From a bacterium (lineage in GTDB: Bacteria > Sysuimicrobiota > Sysuimicrobiia > Sysuimicrobiales > Segetimicrobiaceae): 33,469 bases of DNA. The stretch lies in contig DASSJF010000084.1 of NCBI GenBank assembly GCA_035691305.1, forward strand, positions 1-33,469, written 5' to 3'. The translations under genes and the position numbers were made by a program. The notes under the pieces were generated by a model. It did not search any database. It had not been told where the DNA came from and saw only the letters and a program-made list of their open reading frames with translations. Positions within the stretch are counted from its first letter, which is position 1. The number at the start of each line of letters is the position of its first letter. This document shows positions 1 to 8,146 of the stretch, piece after piece.

Positions 1-19
1 CGCACGCCCAACCCTAGGA

Positions 20-952
20 GTGGACGGCCGCCTCATCGTCATCGCCGGGCCGACGGCGGCCGGCAAGACCCAGGCGGCCCTCGTCGTCGCCCGGCGGGCC
101 GGCGCCGAGATCGTCTGCGCCGATTCGCGGACGGTCTACCGGGGCATGGACGTCGGTACCGCGAAACCCTCGCCGGCGGAGCGGGCGCGGGTACCGCATC
201 ACCTGCTCGACGTGGCCGACCCGGCCGAACCATTTGCGCTCGCGGATTACCAGCGGCTGGCGCGGGAGGCGATCGCGGGCATCCACGACCGCGGCCGGAT
301 CGCCATCCTCACCGGCGGCACCGGACTGTACATCCGCGCCGTCGTCGACCGTGTCGCGGTGCCGGCGGTCGCGCCGGACTGGGACCTGCGCGAGCGGCTC
401 GCAGCCGAGGAACGCGCGGGCGGTCCGGGGACATTGCACGGACGGCTCGCGGCCGTTGACCGCGAGGCCGCGGAACGGATTCATCCGCGTAACGTGCGGC
501 GCATCATCCGCGCGCTCGAGGTGTGGCAGGCGACCGGGGCGCCGATGTCGTCGCTCCAAGACCAGGTGCGCGGCCGCCGATGGGCCCCGCGGAGCGCCGG
601 GTCCGAGATGGTCGCCCTCACGATGGACCGCGAACAACTCCGCGCGCGCATCGACCGCCGCATCGACGATCAACTCGCCGCCGGCTTGGTGGAAGAGGTA
701 CGGAGATTGCGCCGAGCCGGGTACGGGCGCGCGCTCCCGTCGATGCAGGGGCTCGGGTACAAGGAGCTCGCCGCGTATCTCGACGGTGAGATGACGTTGG
801 ACGCGGCCGTCGAGCAATTGCGGCGCAACACGCGCCGGTACGCGAAGCGCCAGCTAACGTGGTTCCGCGCGGATCCGCGATACCGGTGGCTCGACGTGGA
901 CGGCGAGCCGGCGGACCGCATCGCGTCGCGTGTTCTCGAGGTCCTGCCGTAG
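20..952 (+). CDS. miaA: tRNA dimethylallyltransferase MiaA
   Basis: Transfers a dimethylallyl group to N6 of A37 in tRNAs that read codons beginning with U, a cytoplasmic tRNA modification. The 310-residue protein has the usual family length. The P-loop GPTAAGKT is at residues 10-17, followed by DSRTVYRGMDVGTAKP (the family usually has Q where R follows DS), the GGTGLYIRA motif, RNVRRIIRALEV, GLGYKEL and the C-terminal RRYAKRQLTWFR signature. The GTG start at 20 places the P-loop where the family has it, but the frame stays open to the window edge and AGGAG directly abuts the GTG, so an upstream start cannot be excluded. dapL and hflX follow on the same strand with small gaps, suggesting a housekeeping operon. 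Confidence 0.96.
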   Translation: MDGRLIVIAGPTAAGKTQAALVVARRAGAEIVCADSRTVYRGMDVGTAKPSPAERARVPHHLLDVADPAEPFALADYQRLAREAIAGIHDRGRIAILTGGTGLYIRAVVDRVAVPAVAPDWDLRERLAAEERAGGPGTLHGRLAAVDREAAERIHPRNVRRIIRALEVWQATGAPMSSLQDQVRGRRWAPRSAGSEMVALTMDREQLRARIDRRIDDQLAAGLVEEVRRLRRAGYGRALPSMQGLGYKELAAYLDGEMTLDAAVEQLRRNTRRYAKRQLTWFRADPRYRWLDVDGEPADRIASRVLEVLP

Positions 953-990
953 CATGTTATGATGGCGCTAGAGCCCGCGGGAGGTGCTGG

Positions 991-2205
991 ATGCGCGTAG
1001 CGCGCCGGATGGAACGGATTCCGCCGTATCTGTTTGCCGACATCGACAAGAAGCGCGCGGCGCTGCGCGCGCGCGGTGTCGACGTCATCAACATCTCGAT
1101 CGGCGATCCGGACCTCCCGACGCCGGACCACATCGTCGAGGCGCTGACCCGCGCGGCCCGCGATCCACGCACGCACGTCTATCCGCCGTACGAGGGCACG
1201 AAGGAGTTTCGCGAGGCGGTGGCCGCCTGGTACGCGCGGCGCTTCCACGTGACGCTCGACCCGGGGAGCGAGGTGCTGGCGCTGATCGGTTCCAAGGAGG
1301 GCCTCGCCCACGTGCCGTGGGTGTTCGTCAACCCGGGCGACGTAGCGCTTGTGAGCGATCCCGGCTACCCCGTCTACAACGTCGCGACGCTCATGGCCGG
1401 CGGCGAGGTCTGTCCCGTGGCCATGACCCGCGAACAGGGATGGGTGCCGGATCTGTCCCGCATCCCCGAGGACGTGCTGCGGCGCGCGCGCGTCCTCTTC
1501 CTCAACTATCCGAACAACCCCACGGGCGCGACGGCGGATCCCGCGTTCTTCGGCCGCGTCGTGGACCTGGCCAAGCGCTGGAACATCCTGGTCGTCCACG
1601 ACAACACCTACTCCGAGATCGCCTACGACGGTTACCGGCCGCCGAGCTTCCTCGAAGCCCCGGGTGCGCGGGAGATCGGGATCGAGTTCCATTCGCTCAG
1701 CAAGACATTCTGCATGACGGGTTGGCGGATGGGGTTCGTCGTCGGCAACAAGGATGCGGTGCAGGCGCTCGCCACGCTCAAGACCAACATCGACAGCGGC
1801 CAGTGGGTGGCGATCCAGGACGCCGCGGTCGCCGGTCTGAACGGGCCCGAGGCGCCGATCCGCGAGCGCGTCGCGATTTGGCAGCGGCGGCGCGATACGG
1901 TGGTGCGGGGCCTCCGGGCGATCGGCCTGGACGTGCCGTCGCCGAAGGCGACGTTCTATCTGTGGATCCCGGTTCCACGCGGCCACACGTCCGTCTCGTT
2001 CACGACGGACCTGCTCGAGCACACCGGCGTGATCGTCACCCCGGGCAACGGCTACGGCGCGCACGGCGAGGGCTACGTGCGCATCTCGCTCACCGCTCCC
2101 GACGCGCGCTTCGAGGAGGCCGTGCGCCGGATCGGCGATCACCTGCGGGCGGCGTCCCCCCCTTCGGGGACCGGCCGGCGGGAAGCGCCGGCGTCACCGC
2201 GATAG
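991..2205 (+). CDS. dapL: LL-diaminopimelate aminotransferase (class I/II PLP aminotransferase)
   Basis: A fold-type I PLP aminotransferase of 404 residues. DapL converts tetrahydrodipicolinate directly to LL-diaminopimelate for lysine and peptidoglycan. Visible features are GIGDPDLPTP-like SIGDPDLPTP near residue 36, IGSKEGLAH near 99, YPNNPTGA near 173, D204 and Y207 of the cofactor pocket, and the Schiff-base lysine K238 in SLSKTFCMTGWRMGF. These resemble the bacterial DapL group more than aspartate aminotransferases. The ATG at 991 is chosen over the longer open frame because GGGAGG lies about 8 bases upstream and the family N-terminus RMERIPPYLFADIDKK follows at once. hflX starts 6 bases after its stop. 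Substrate specificity is inferred from sequence resemblance; another branched or aromatic aminotransferase is possible but less likely. Confidence 0.88.
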   Translation: MRVARRMERIPPYLFADIDKKRAALRARGVDVINISIGDPDLPTPDHIVEALTRAARDPRTHVYPPYEGTKEFREAVAAWYARRFHVTLDPGSEVLALIGSKEGLAHVPWVFVNPGDVALVSDPGYPVYNVATLMAGGEVCPVAMTREQGWVPDLSRIPEDVLRRARVLFLNYPNNPTGATADPAFFGRVVDLAKRWNILVVHDNTYSEIAYDGYRPPSFLEAPGAREIGIEFHSLSKTFCMTGWRMGFVVGNKDAVQALATLKTNIDSGQWVAIQDAAVAGLNGPEAPIRERVAIWQRRRDTVVRGLRAIGLDVPSPKATFYLWIPVPRGHTSVSFTTDLLEHTGVIVTPGNGYGAHGEGYVRISLTAPDARFEEAVRRIGDHLRAASPPSGTGRREAPASPR

Positions 2206-2211
2206 GACCCG

Positions 2212-3579
2212 ATGCGCACCACCGGCACCCCGCTCGGGCATAAGCTGCGACGCGGCCTGGCCGCGGAGGGCGCGGAGGCGGGCGGCCGCCCGCTTACCGA
2301 GGGTCTGCCGCACAGCGGGCCCGAGCGCGCGCTGCTCGTCGGTATGCTCGGCGCCCGGGAGGACGCGGGCGAGGAGGCCTGCCAAGAATTGGCCCGGCTC
2401 GCCGAGACCGCCGGCGCCGCGGTCGCCGGTGTCGTGGTCCAGCACCGGACGCGCCCCGATCCCGCGACCGCTGTCGGCGCGGGCAAGGTGGAAGAGATCC
2501 GGTCGCGCGTGCGCTCGTCCGGTGCCGACGTGGTGATCTTCGACCACGAACTCACGCCGGCGCAGCAGCGCAATCTCGAGCGCGCGCTCGACACCAAAGT
2601 CCTCGACCGCACCGCGCTCGTGCTCGACATCTTCGCCCAGCGCGCCCGAACCCGGGAGGGCCGCCTGCAGGTCGAGCTGGCACAGATGACCTATCTGCTG
2701 CCGCGGCTCGCCGGGCGGGGCGTGCTGCTCTCCCGGCTCGGCGGCGGGATCGGCACCCGGGGTCCCGGCGAGACGAAGCTCGAGGTCGATCGCCGCCGGA
2801 TCCGCACCCGGATCACCGCGCTCGGCCGCGAGATCAACGCGATGCAGCGGCACCGCCAGCGCGAGCGGCAGTCGCGCAAGGACGCGGCGCTGCCGGTCGC
2901 GGTGCTGGTCGGCTATACCAACGCGGGCAAGTCGACGCTGCTCAACGCCCTGACGCGCGCGCACGTGCTGACCGCGGACAAGTTGTTCGCGACGCTCGAT
3001 CCGACGACGCGGCGCGTCGTCCTGCCGAACCGGCGCACCCTGCTGCTCGTGGATACCGTCGGCTTCATCCAGAAGTTGCCCCACGATCTCGTCGCGGCAT
3101 TCCGCGCGACGCTCGAAGAGGTGACCGAGGCGGATCTCCTGATCCACGTGATCGACGCCGGCCACCCGCGGTGGACCGCCCAGCGCGAAGCGGTGGAGCA
3201 GGTGTTGCGCGATCTCGGCGCGTCCGGCACTCCGCGCGTCACGGTGCTGAACAAGGCGGATCGGCTGTCGCCGGAGGCCCTGCGCGACGTCACCGCCGAG
3301 GAACCGGACGGCATCCTCATCTCCGCCGTCCGCGGCGTCGGCCTCGCGAATCTGCTGCGCCGCGTCGCCGCGGCGCTGCCCGGACCGGTGGAGCGGGTGC
3401 GGCTCGTGATTCCGTACCAGCGCCTCGCGGTGTTGTCGCGGCTGTACGGCGCGGGGCGCGTCGTGCGACGCGAGGACGGGGCCGCCGGCATCGTCGTCGA
3501 GGCCGAGATCCCGGCGGCCGGCCTCGGGCCGTTCCGGCCGTATTTGGACGGGCGGGCGGCGCGGACGGCGGCTAACTGA
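2212..3579 (+). CDS. hflX: GTPase HflX
   Basis: A ribosome-associated GTPase that splits stalled or stress-inactivated 70S ribosomes. The 455-residue chain has the HflX N-terminal domain with the glycine-rich motif GRGVLLSRLGGGIGTRGPGE around 168-187, a coiled linker, then the G domain: G1 GYTNAGKST at 234-242, switch region FATLDPTT near 259, G3 DTVGF at 281-285 and G4 NKAD near 348. A further C-terminal domain ends at residue 455. The ATG lies 6 bases after the dapL stop with no strong Shine-Dalgarno sequence, so translation may depend on dapL. It is convergent with lexA; a hairpin lies between the two stops. Confidence 0.95.
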   Translation: MRTTGTPLGHKLRRGLAAEGAEAGGRPLTEGLPHSGPERALLVGMLGAREDAGEEACQELARLAETAGAAVAGVVVQHRTRPDPATAVGAGKVEEIRSRVRSSGADVVIFDHELTPAQQRNLERALDTKVLDRTALVLDIFAQRARTREGRLQVELAQMTYLLPRLAGRGVLLSRLGGGIGTRGPGETKLEVDRRRIRTRITALGREINAMQRHRQRERQSRKDAALPVAVLVGYTNAGKSTLLNALTRAHVLTADKLFATLDPTTRRVVLPNRRTLLLVDTVGFIQKLPHDLVAAFRATLEEVTEADLLIHVIDAGHPRWTAQREAVEQVLRDLGASGTPRVTVLNKADRLSPEALRDVTAEEPDGILISAVRGVGLANLLRRVAAALPGPVERVRLVIPYQRLAVLSRLYGAGRVVRREDGAAGIVVEAEIPAAGLGPFRPYLDGRAARTAAN

Positions 3580-3612
3580 TGACCGAGGCGGGCGTCGAGC
3601 CGAAAACGTTTA

Positions 3613-3636
3613 GGGCCGTCTCGTTCGAGGCGGCCC
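3613..3636. terminator. Hairpin between convergent hflX and lexA
   Basis: A ten-pair stem (GGGCCGTCTC / GAGGCGGCCC, one G-T pair) with a GTTC loop sits between the two convergent stop codons. On the minus strand it is followed by TAAACGTTTT, a modest T-rich tail, so it would serve lexA best. On the plus strand there is no T-run. Function as a terminator is inferred from structure and position. Confidence 0.6.
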
Positions 3637-3665
3637 CGGGACGCGGGTCTACGACGCCGGCCGCG

Positions 3666-4280
3666 CTACGACAGCCGGCGGATCAGGGCGACGGCCTTGC
3701 CGATGACCGTGACCTCCCGCGTAATGATCGGCGACATCGTGCTGTTCTCAGGCTGGAGCCGGACATGGTCGCGCTCTTTGTAGAACCGCTTTACGGTCGC
3801 CTCGTCGCCGAGGAGCGCCGCGACGATCTCGCCGTTGGACGCTGTGGCCTGCGGCCGGATAACCACGAAGTCGCCGTCGTAGATGCCGGCCTCGATCATG
3901 CTGTCGCCGCGTACCCTCAGGATAAAGGCCCCGTCCTCGCGCACGAAATCGCGGGGCAGCGGGAAGACGTCCTCGATGTTTTCCTCGGCCAGGAGCGGCG
4001 CACCCGCCGCGATCCGGCCGACGACCGGGACGTTGATCACGCGCTTGGGCGGCTGGCTGGCGCCGTCCTTCAGGACCTCGATCGCCCGGGGCTTGCTCGG
4101 GTCGCGCCGGATGTAGCCCTTCTTCTCCAGCGCCGCGAGGTGGCTGTGAACCGTCGAGCTGCTCGTCAGCCCGAGCGCCGCGCCGATCTCTCGCACCGAC
4201 GGCGGATAGCCCTTGCGCTGCATACTGTCGAGCAGATATCCGAGAATCTCGCGTTGGCGCTTCGTCAAGACTCTGCCCAC
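3666..4280 (-). CDS. lexA: SOS repressor LexA
   Basis: Transcriptional repressor of the SOS response that cleaves itself when RecA is activated by single-stranded DNA. The 204-residue protein has the LexA winged helix at 1-70 (LTKRQREIL, then the recognition region [21 protein letters not shown]) and an S24 peptidase domain with the Ala92-Gly93 cleavage site (RIAAGAP), nucleophile Ser127 in GDSMIEAGI and general base Lys164 in EATVKRFY. The GTG at 4280 is chosen because GGGAGG lies about 8 bases upstream and the family N-terminus follows; the longer reading to 4361 would run through the promoter. An SOS box overlaps the -35 region, so it is very likely autoregulated. Confidence 0.96.
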   Translation of the reverse strand: MGRVLTKRQREILGYLLDSMQRKGYPPSVREIGAALGLTSSSTVHSHLAALEKKGYIRRDPSKPRAIEVLKDGASQPPKRVINVPVVGRIAAGAPLLAEENIEDVFPLPRDFVREDGAFILRVRGDSMIEAGIYDGDFVVIRPQATASNGEIVAALLGDEATVKRFYKERDHVRLQPENSTMSPIITREVTVIGKAVALIRRLS

Positions 4281-4332
4281 GCGCTGCCTCCCTCGCTTCG
4301 GTTCGGCGTCCGCACGGATGGTGAGCGGACGG

Positions 4333-4372
4333 ATTATAGCACAGGCTTTGACATTACGCAAACACCTGTTCG
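4333..4372 (-). promoter_or_regulatory. lexA promoter with SOS box
   Basis: Reading the minus strand, TTGCGT (4361-4356) and TATAAT (4338-4333) are separated by 17 bases, a good sigma-70-type promoter about 50 bases before the lexA GTG. Overlapping the -35 is CGAACAGGTGTTTG (4372-4359), which fits the Gram-positive LexA operator CGAACRNRYGTTYG exactly. This is the site by which LexA would repress its own gene. Confidence 0.85.
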
Positions 4373-4421
4373 CTCTGACCGGACCGGCACGTCGACCCGG
4401 ACGGAGTTTGCCGGTTCCGTG

Positions 4422-5165
4422 CTAGAGCAGCGCGCCCCCGTCGACCACGATGACCTGGCCGGTAAGGAAGTTGTCGGCGGTGGCGAACGCCACCGCCATG
4501 TGGGCGATATCCTCCGGGCGGCCGATGCGCTTCACCGGAAAGCGGGCGGCGCGGGCGGCGTTTTCCGTCTCGTGCCCGCCGTGCCACCGAGTCTCGATGA
4601 GCCCGGGGGCGATGGCGTTCACCGTGATCCCGGGCGCGAGCGCTCTCGCCAGCGACAGGGTCATGGTGTGGATCGCGCCTTTGCTCGCGGCGTAAGCGAT
4701 CGAGCTGCCGTTGCCGCGGACGCCGGCGACCGAGCCGATGTTGATGATGCGGCCGCCGCCGGTCATGGCCCGCGCGGCCGCGCGGCAGCAGAAGAACGTG
4801 CCTTTGACGTTCACCGCGAGGATACGGTCCCACACGTCCGCGGTGAGGGCGTCCAGGTTGCGGTGATCGATGAACTTCGTCGTGCCGGCGTTGTTGACCA
4901 ATACGTCGAGGCGGCCGAGACCGCTCGCGACGCGGTCGACCATGGCTTCGACGCCGCGCTCGTCGGAGATGTCGCAGGCAACGGTGATCGCCCGGCCGCC
5001 GCGCGATGTGATTTCGGACGCCGTCTCCTCCGCGTCGCCGCGCGAACGGCTGTAGTTCACCGCGACCGCGGCGCCCTCGGCCGCGAGCGCGAGCGACGTG
5101 GCGCGCCCGATGCCGGTTCCGCCCCCTGTGACCAGCGCGACCTTGCCGGTGAGGTCCCCGCTCAT
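4422..5165 (-). CDS. SDR-family oxidoreductase (FabG-like)
   Basis: A classical short-chain dehydrogenase/reductase of 247 residues. It has the Rossmann motif TGGGTGIG at 13-20, NNAG at 91-94, and the catalytic set Ser145, Tyr158 and Lys162 (YAASK), with the C-terminal GQVIVVDGG typical of 3-oxoacyl-ACP reductase-like enzymes. The basic residues after strand 2 (NYSRSR) favour NADPH. The gene lies directly upstream of lexA on the same strand, but lexA has its own promoter. It is divergent from the Memo-family gene across 77 bases. The ATG at 5165 has no clear Shine-Dalgarno sequence. Substrate unknown; FabG-like names are general for this group. Confidence 0.85.
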   Translation of the reverse strand: MSGDLTGKVALVTGGGTGIGRATSLALAAEGAAVAVNYSRSRGDAEETASEITSRGGRAITVACDISDERGVEAMVDRVASGLGRLDVLVNNAGTTKFIDHRNLDALTADVWDRILAVNVKGTFFCCRAAARAMTGGGRIINIGSVAGVRGNGSSIAYAASKGAIHTMTLSLARALAPGITVNAIAPGLIETRWHGGHETENAARAARFPVKRIGRPEDIAHMAVAFATADNFLTGQVIVVDGGALL

Positions 5166-5242
5166 GGCACCGGTACATACGGGACGACGGCGGCGCCTTC
5201 CTTTGCCGACCGCCCGCCGGCCGGCCAGTTGGCAGTCACCGC

Positions 5243-6502
5243 GTGAGCCGTCACGACCCTGGGCGCGCGTCGGGCGGCCGCGCCGGCCGGAAGCCCCTGC
5301 CGAAGCTCCGCTCGCTCGACTTCGTAACGGCCGAGTGGGACGGCGAGCGCGTCGTCTGCGCGCGTGACTATGAGGGTCTGCTCGACGGCCCGGTGCTGCT
5401 GCCGCTCCCGATCGTGCTGGTGGCGCTGCTCCTAGACGGGCGGCGGGACGCCGCCGCGGTGCAGGTGGAGTACGCGCGGCTCTCCGGCGGTCTCCTGCTT
5501 GCCCCGGCGGACCTCGACCGCATCGTCGCCGAGCTCGACGCGGCGGGCCTCCTTGACAGTCCCGCCCTGATCGCGCGGCGCCGCGCGGCCGCCGCCGCGT
5601 ACCGGGCGGCGCCGCATCGCGCGATGGCGCACGCGGGCGCCGCGTATCCGGCGGATCCCGCGGCGTGCGCCGCGGCGCTCGAGCGGCACCTCGCGGACGG
5701 CGGCGCGGTCCGCAACGGGGAGGTCGCGGCCGCCCCGCGCGGTATCCTCGCGCCGCACATCGATTTCGCGCGCGGCGGGCTGATGTACGGGCGCGCCTAC
5801 GCGTCCCTCGCCTCCCTTCCGGCCGGCTGCTGCGTCGTGGTGGTCGGCGTAGCCCACGCCGGTTCCGAGGCGCCGTACGTCCTCACGACCAAGGGCTACG
5901 AGACCCCGTTTGGGGTCGTCGACGTTGACCGGCGGCTGCTCGACGCCGTGGTGGCCCGCGCGCCGTTCGATCCGCTCGACGAGGAGCCGGTCCACCGCGG
6001 AGAGCACTCCGTCGAGTTCCAGGTGCTGTGGGTTGCCCACATGCTGCGCGGCCGGCCGTTCACGGTATTGCCGGTGCTCACGGGCCCCCTCGACGCCTAT
6101 ACGACGAACGGGAGCCCGGCGTCGGTGCCGGAGATCGAAGCGTTTATCGGCGCGCTACGCGACGCCGTGGCGGCCGAGGACCGTCCGGTGTGCGTCATCG
6201 GCGGCGTTGACCTCAGCCATGTCGGCCCGCGTTTCGGCGATCAGGAGGCGGTGGGGCCGGCGCTGGCACAGCGCGCGTCGAGCGCCGACCGGGCCGCCCT
6301 CCGCCACGTGGAGGCCGGGGATGCGGAGGGGTGGTGGCGGACCGTCGCAGCCGACGGCAACCGCTGCCACGTCTGCGGGCTCGGCGCCGTCTACACCGTC
6401 CTGCGGCTGCTCGCGCCCGTCAGGGGCCGCGTGCTGGGATACGACCAGGGCGTGGATCCCGCCGGCGGCCTCGTCGGCTTCTCCGCGGTCACCCTCGGCT
6501 AA
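5243..6502 (+). CDS. Memo-family protein (AmmeMemoRadiSam system protein B) with an extra N-terminal domain
   Basis: Residues about 126-419 match the Memo family: HAGAAYPADP near 130, GILAPHIDFARGG near 168, VGVAHAG near 202, ETPFGVVDVD near 220, EHSVEFQ at 254-260, GGVDLSHVGPRFGD near 323 and a late CHVCGLGA. His172, His205 and the late Cys match the presumed metal ligands of Memo. Residues about 18-110 form an additional domain (KLRSLDF, then LLDGRRD and a helical ELDAAGLLDS end) resembling the PqqD-like segment seen in some bacterial Memo proteins. The usual AMMECR1 and radical-SAM partners are not next to it here. GTG start at 5243 without a strong Shine-Dalgarno sequence. Its biochemical role is unknown; Memo proteins have been linked to copper-dependent redox chemistry and to 2,3-dioxygenase folds. 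Confidence 0.85.
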   Translation: MSRHDPGRASGGRAGRKPLPKLRSLDFVTAEWDGERVVCARDYEGLLDGPVLLPLPIVLVALLLDGRRDAAAVQVEYARLSGGLLLAPADLDRIVAELDAAGLLDSPALIARRRAAAAAYRAAPHRAMAHAGAAYPADPAACAAALERHLADGGAVRNGEVAAAPRGILAPHIDFARGGLMYGRAYASLASLPAGCCVVVVGVAHAGSEAPYVLTTKGYETPFGVVDVDRRLLDAVVARAPFDPLDEEPVHRGEHSVEFQVLWVAHMLRGRPFTVLPVLTGPLDAYTTNGSPASVPEIEAFIGALRDAVAAEDRPVCVIGGVDLSHVGPRFGDQEAVGPALAQRASSADRAALRHVEAGDAEGWWRTVAADGNRCHVCGLGAVYTVLRLLAPVRGRVLGYDQGVDPAGGLVGFSAVTLG

Positions 6503-6511
6503 CGGGTGCCT

Positions 6512-7348
6512 CTACCACGAGCGCCGCGCCCGGCCCCGGAACAGGCGGCGCTCGAGCGCGGCGAGCCCCGTGGTGGAGAGCAGGCCGAGGATCGAGAGCA
6601 CCACGATGCCCGCGAGCAGGCGCGACGTCTGCATGAGGTCGCCCGCATAGAGGATCAGATAACCGATCCCGGCGGTCGCCGCGATCATCTCCGCGGAGAC
6701 GACCAGCAGCAGCGACATCCCGGCGGCGAGCCGCAGGCTCGCGAACACCGCGGGCACCGCCGCCGGCAGCTGCACCTTCGTGACGACCTGCGCGTGGTCC
6801 GCACCGAAGCTCCGCGCCGCTCGAATCAGCAGCGGGTCCACGTCGCGGATGGCGGTCGCGGTACCGACGGCGACGGGGAAGAAGGCGCCGACCGCGATGA
6901 GCACCACCTTGGGCGTCTCGCCGATGCCGAGCCAGAGAATAAGGAGCGGCAGCAGCGCGATCTTGGGTATCGGGTAGACCGCGGCGATCAGCGGGTCCGC
7001 GATCGCCTCCGCGCGCGGCGAAATGCCCGCGAGGATGCCGACGATGAGGCCCGCGGCGCTGCCCAAGACGAACCCCGCGCCGATGCGCCCGAGGCTCGCG
7101 CCGGTGCTGCGCCAGAGGTCGCCGGTCTGCGCGAGATGCGCGAGCTCCGCGGCGACCGTCTCGGGGGAGGGGAGGAAGACGGCCGGTACCGCGCGCGTGC
7201 GGCTCAGGATCTCCCAGATCGCGAGCACCGCGAGGATCGTGCCGGCCCGGAGGCCGCGGTACGCCGCGCGCCGCGGCGCGGGCGAGGGGCGGGCGTCGAG
7301 TGTGATCGTCTCCGCCGCGGCGGCGGCGCGCGCGAGGGTTTCGCTCAT
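6512..7348 (-). CDS. ABC transporter permease, SsuC/TauC type
   Basis: Inner-membrane permease of a nitrate/sulfonate/taurine-type importer. The 278-residue protein has about six hydrophobic helices, a proline-containing periplasmic entry FLPSPETV near 78, and the conserved permease loop RAARSFGADHAQVVTKVQLPAA that contacts the ATPase (EAA-like motif), followed by GIGYLILYA. The ATG lies 9 bases after the ATPase stop. With the ATPase and binding protein upstream on the same strand it forms a full importer, last gene in the operon, convergent with the Memo-family gene. Substrate cannot be told from sequence. Confidence 0.93.
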   Translation of the reverse strand: MSETLARAAAAAETITLDARPSPAPRRAAYRGLRAGTILAVLAIWEILSRTRAVPAVFLPSPETVAAELAHLAQTGDLWRSTGASLGRIGAGFVLGSAAGLIVGILAGISPRAEAIADPLIAAVYPIPKIALLPLLILWLGIGETPKVVLIAVGAFFPVAVGTATAIRDVDPLLIRAARSFGADHAQVVTKVQLPAAVPAVFASLRLAAGMSLLLVVSAEMIAATAGIGYLILYAGDLMQTSRLLAGIVVLSILGLLSTTGLAALERRLFRGRARRSW

Positions 7349-7357
7349 GCCGGCCCG

Positions 7358-8134
7358 TCAGGCGCCTTCTTGCATCGCGGTGCGGGCCTCGTCGCGGATC
7401 ATCGCCCAAACCTCGTTGGTGAACCGGCCGAAGGCCGCGTCGGCCAGCAGCGCGTCACGGCGGGGACGCTCAAACGGCACCTGGAGGACGGTCCGGATGC
7501 GGCCCGGCCGGCGCGACAGCACGGCGATGCGGTCGCCGAGGTAGGCGGCTTCGTGGATGTTGTGGGTGACGTAGAGCACCGTCTTGTGGGTCCGTTCCCA
7601 GATCCCGACGATCTCGTCCTGCATCAACTGCCGTGTCTGAGCGTCGAGCGCCGAGAGCGGCTCGTCCATCAAGAGCACCGCGGGATCGACCGAGAGCGCC
7701 CGGGCGATGCCGACCCGCTGCCGCATCCCGCCCGACAACTCCGACGGGTACCGGCCCTCGAAGCCGTCGAGTCCGACCAGACGGATGTACTCGTGCGCGA
7801 GCCGGTCGCGCTCGACGGGCGGCACGCGCCGCACCTCGAGGCCGAAGGCCACGTTCTGGAGCACCGTGCGCCATTCGAAGAGCGCGAACTCCTGAAACAC
7901 CACCGCGGTCAGCGGCCGGCCGGCGCGCTCTCCGTCGAAGACGATCCGGCCGCCCGAGGCGGGAATGAGCCCGGCCGCGAGCTGGAGCAGCGTCGACTTG
8001 CCGCAGCCGCTCGGGCCGACGATGGCGAGGAACTCGCCGCTGGCGACGGTGAGGTCGATGCCGGCGAGCGCCACGAGTGCCTCGCCCTCCGGCCGCGTGT
8101 ATTCCTTCGAGGTGCCCTCGAAGCGGACTCGCAC
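7358..8134 (-). CDS. ABC transporter ATP-binding protein, SsuB/TauB type
   Basis: The 258-residue cytoplasmic ATPase that drives the importer. Walker A GPSGCGKST is at 40-48, the Q-loop in VVFQEFALFEW, signature LSGGMRQR, Walker B VLLMDEPLSALD and the switch histidine in YVTHNIHEA. The Q-loop and D-loop sequences are those of nitrate/sulfonate/taurine importers. A GTG start at 8134 lies 12 bases after the binding-protein stop. Confidence 0.95.
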   Translation of the reverse strand: MRVRFEGTSKEYTRPEGEALVALAGIDLTVASGEFLAIVGPSGCGKSTLLQLAAGLIPASGGRIVFDGERAGRPLTAVVFQEFALFEWRTVLQNVAFGLEVRRVPPVERDRLAHEYIRLVGLDGFEGRYPSELSGGMRQRVGIARALSVDPAVLLMDEPLSALDAQTRQLMQDEIVGIWERTHKTVLYVTHNIHEAAYLGDRIAVLSRRPGRIRTVLQVPFERPRRDALLADAAFGRFTNEVWAMIRDEARTAMQEGA

Positions 8135-8146
8135 CGGTCACACGAC

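Noticed and set aside
3579-5246. A 555-codon plus-strand frame over lexA and the SDR
   Set aside because: It runs antisense through two well-supported genes and the lexA promoter.
7633-7968. Short plus-strand frames over the ABC ATPase
   Set aside because: Arg/Pro-rich composition typical of out-of-frame translation in G+C-rich DNA.
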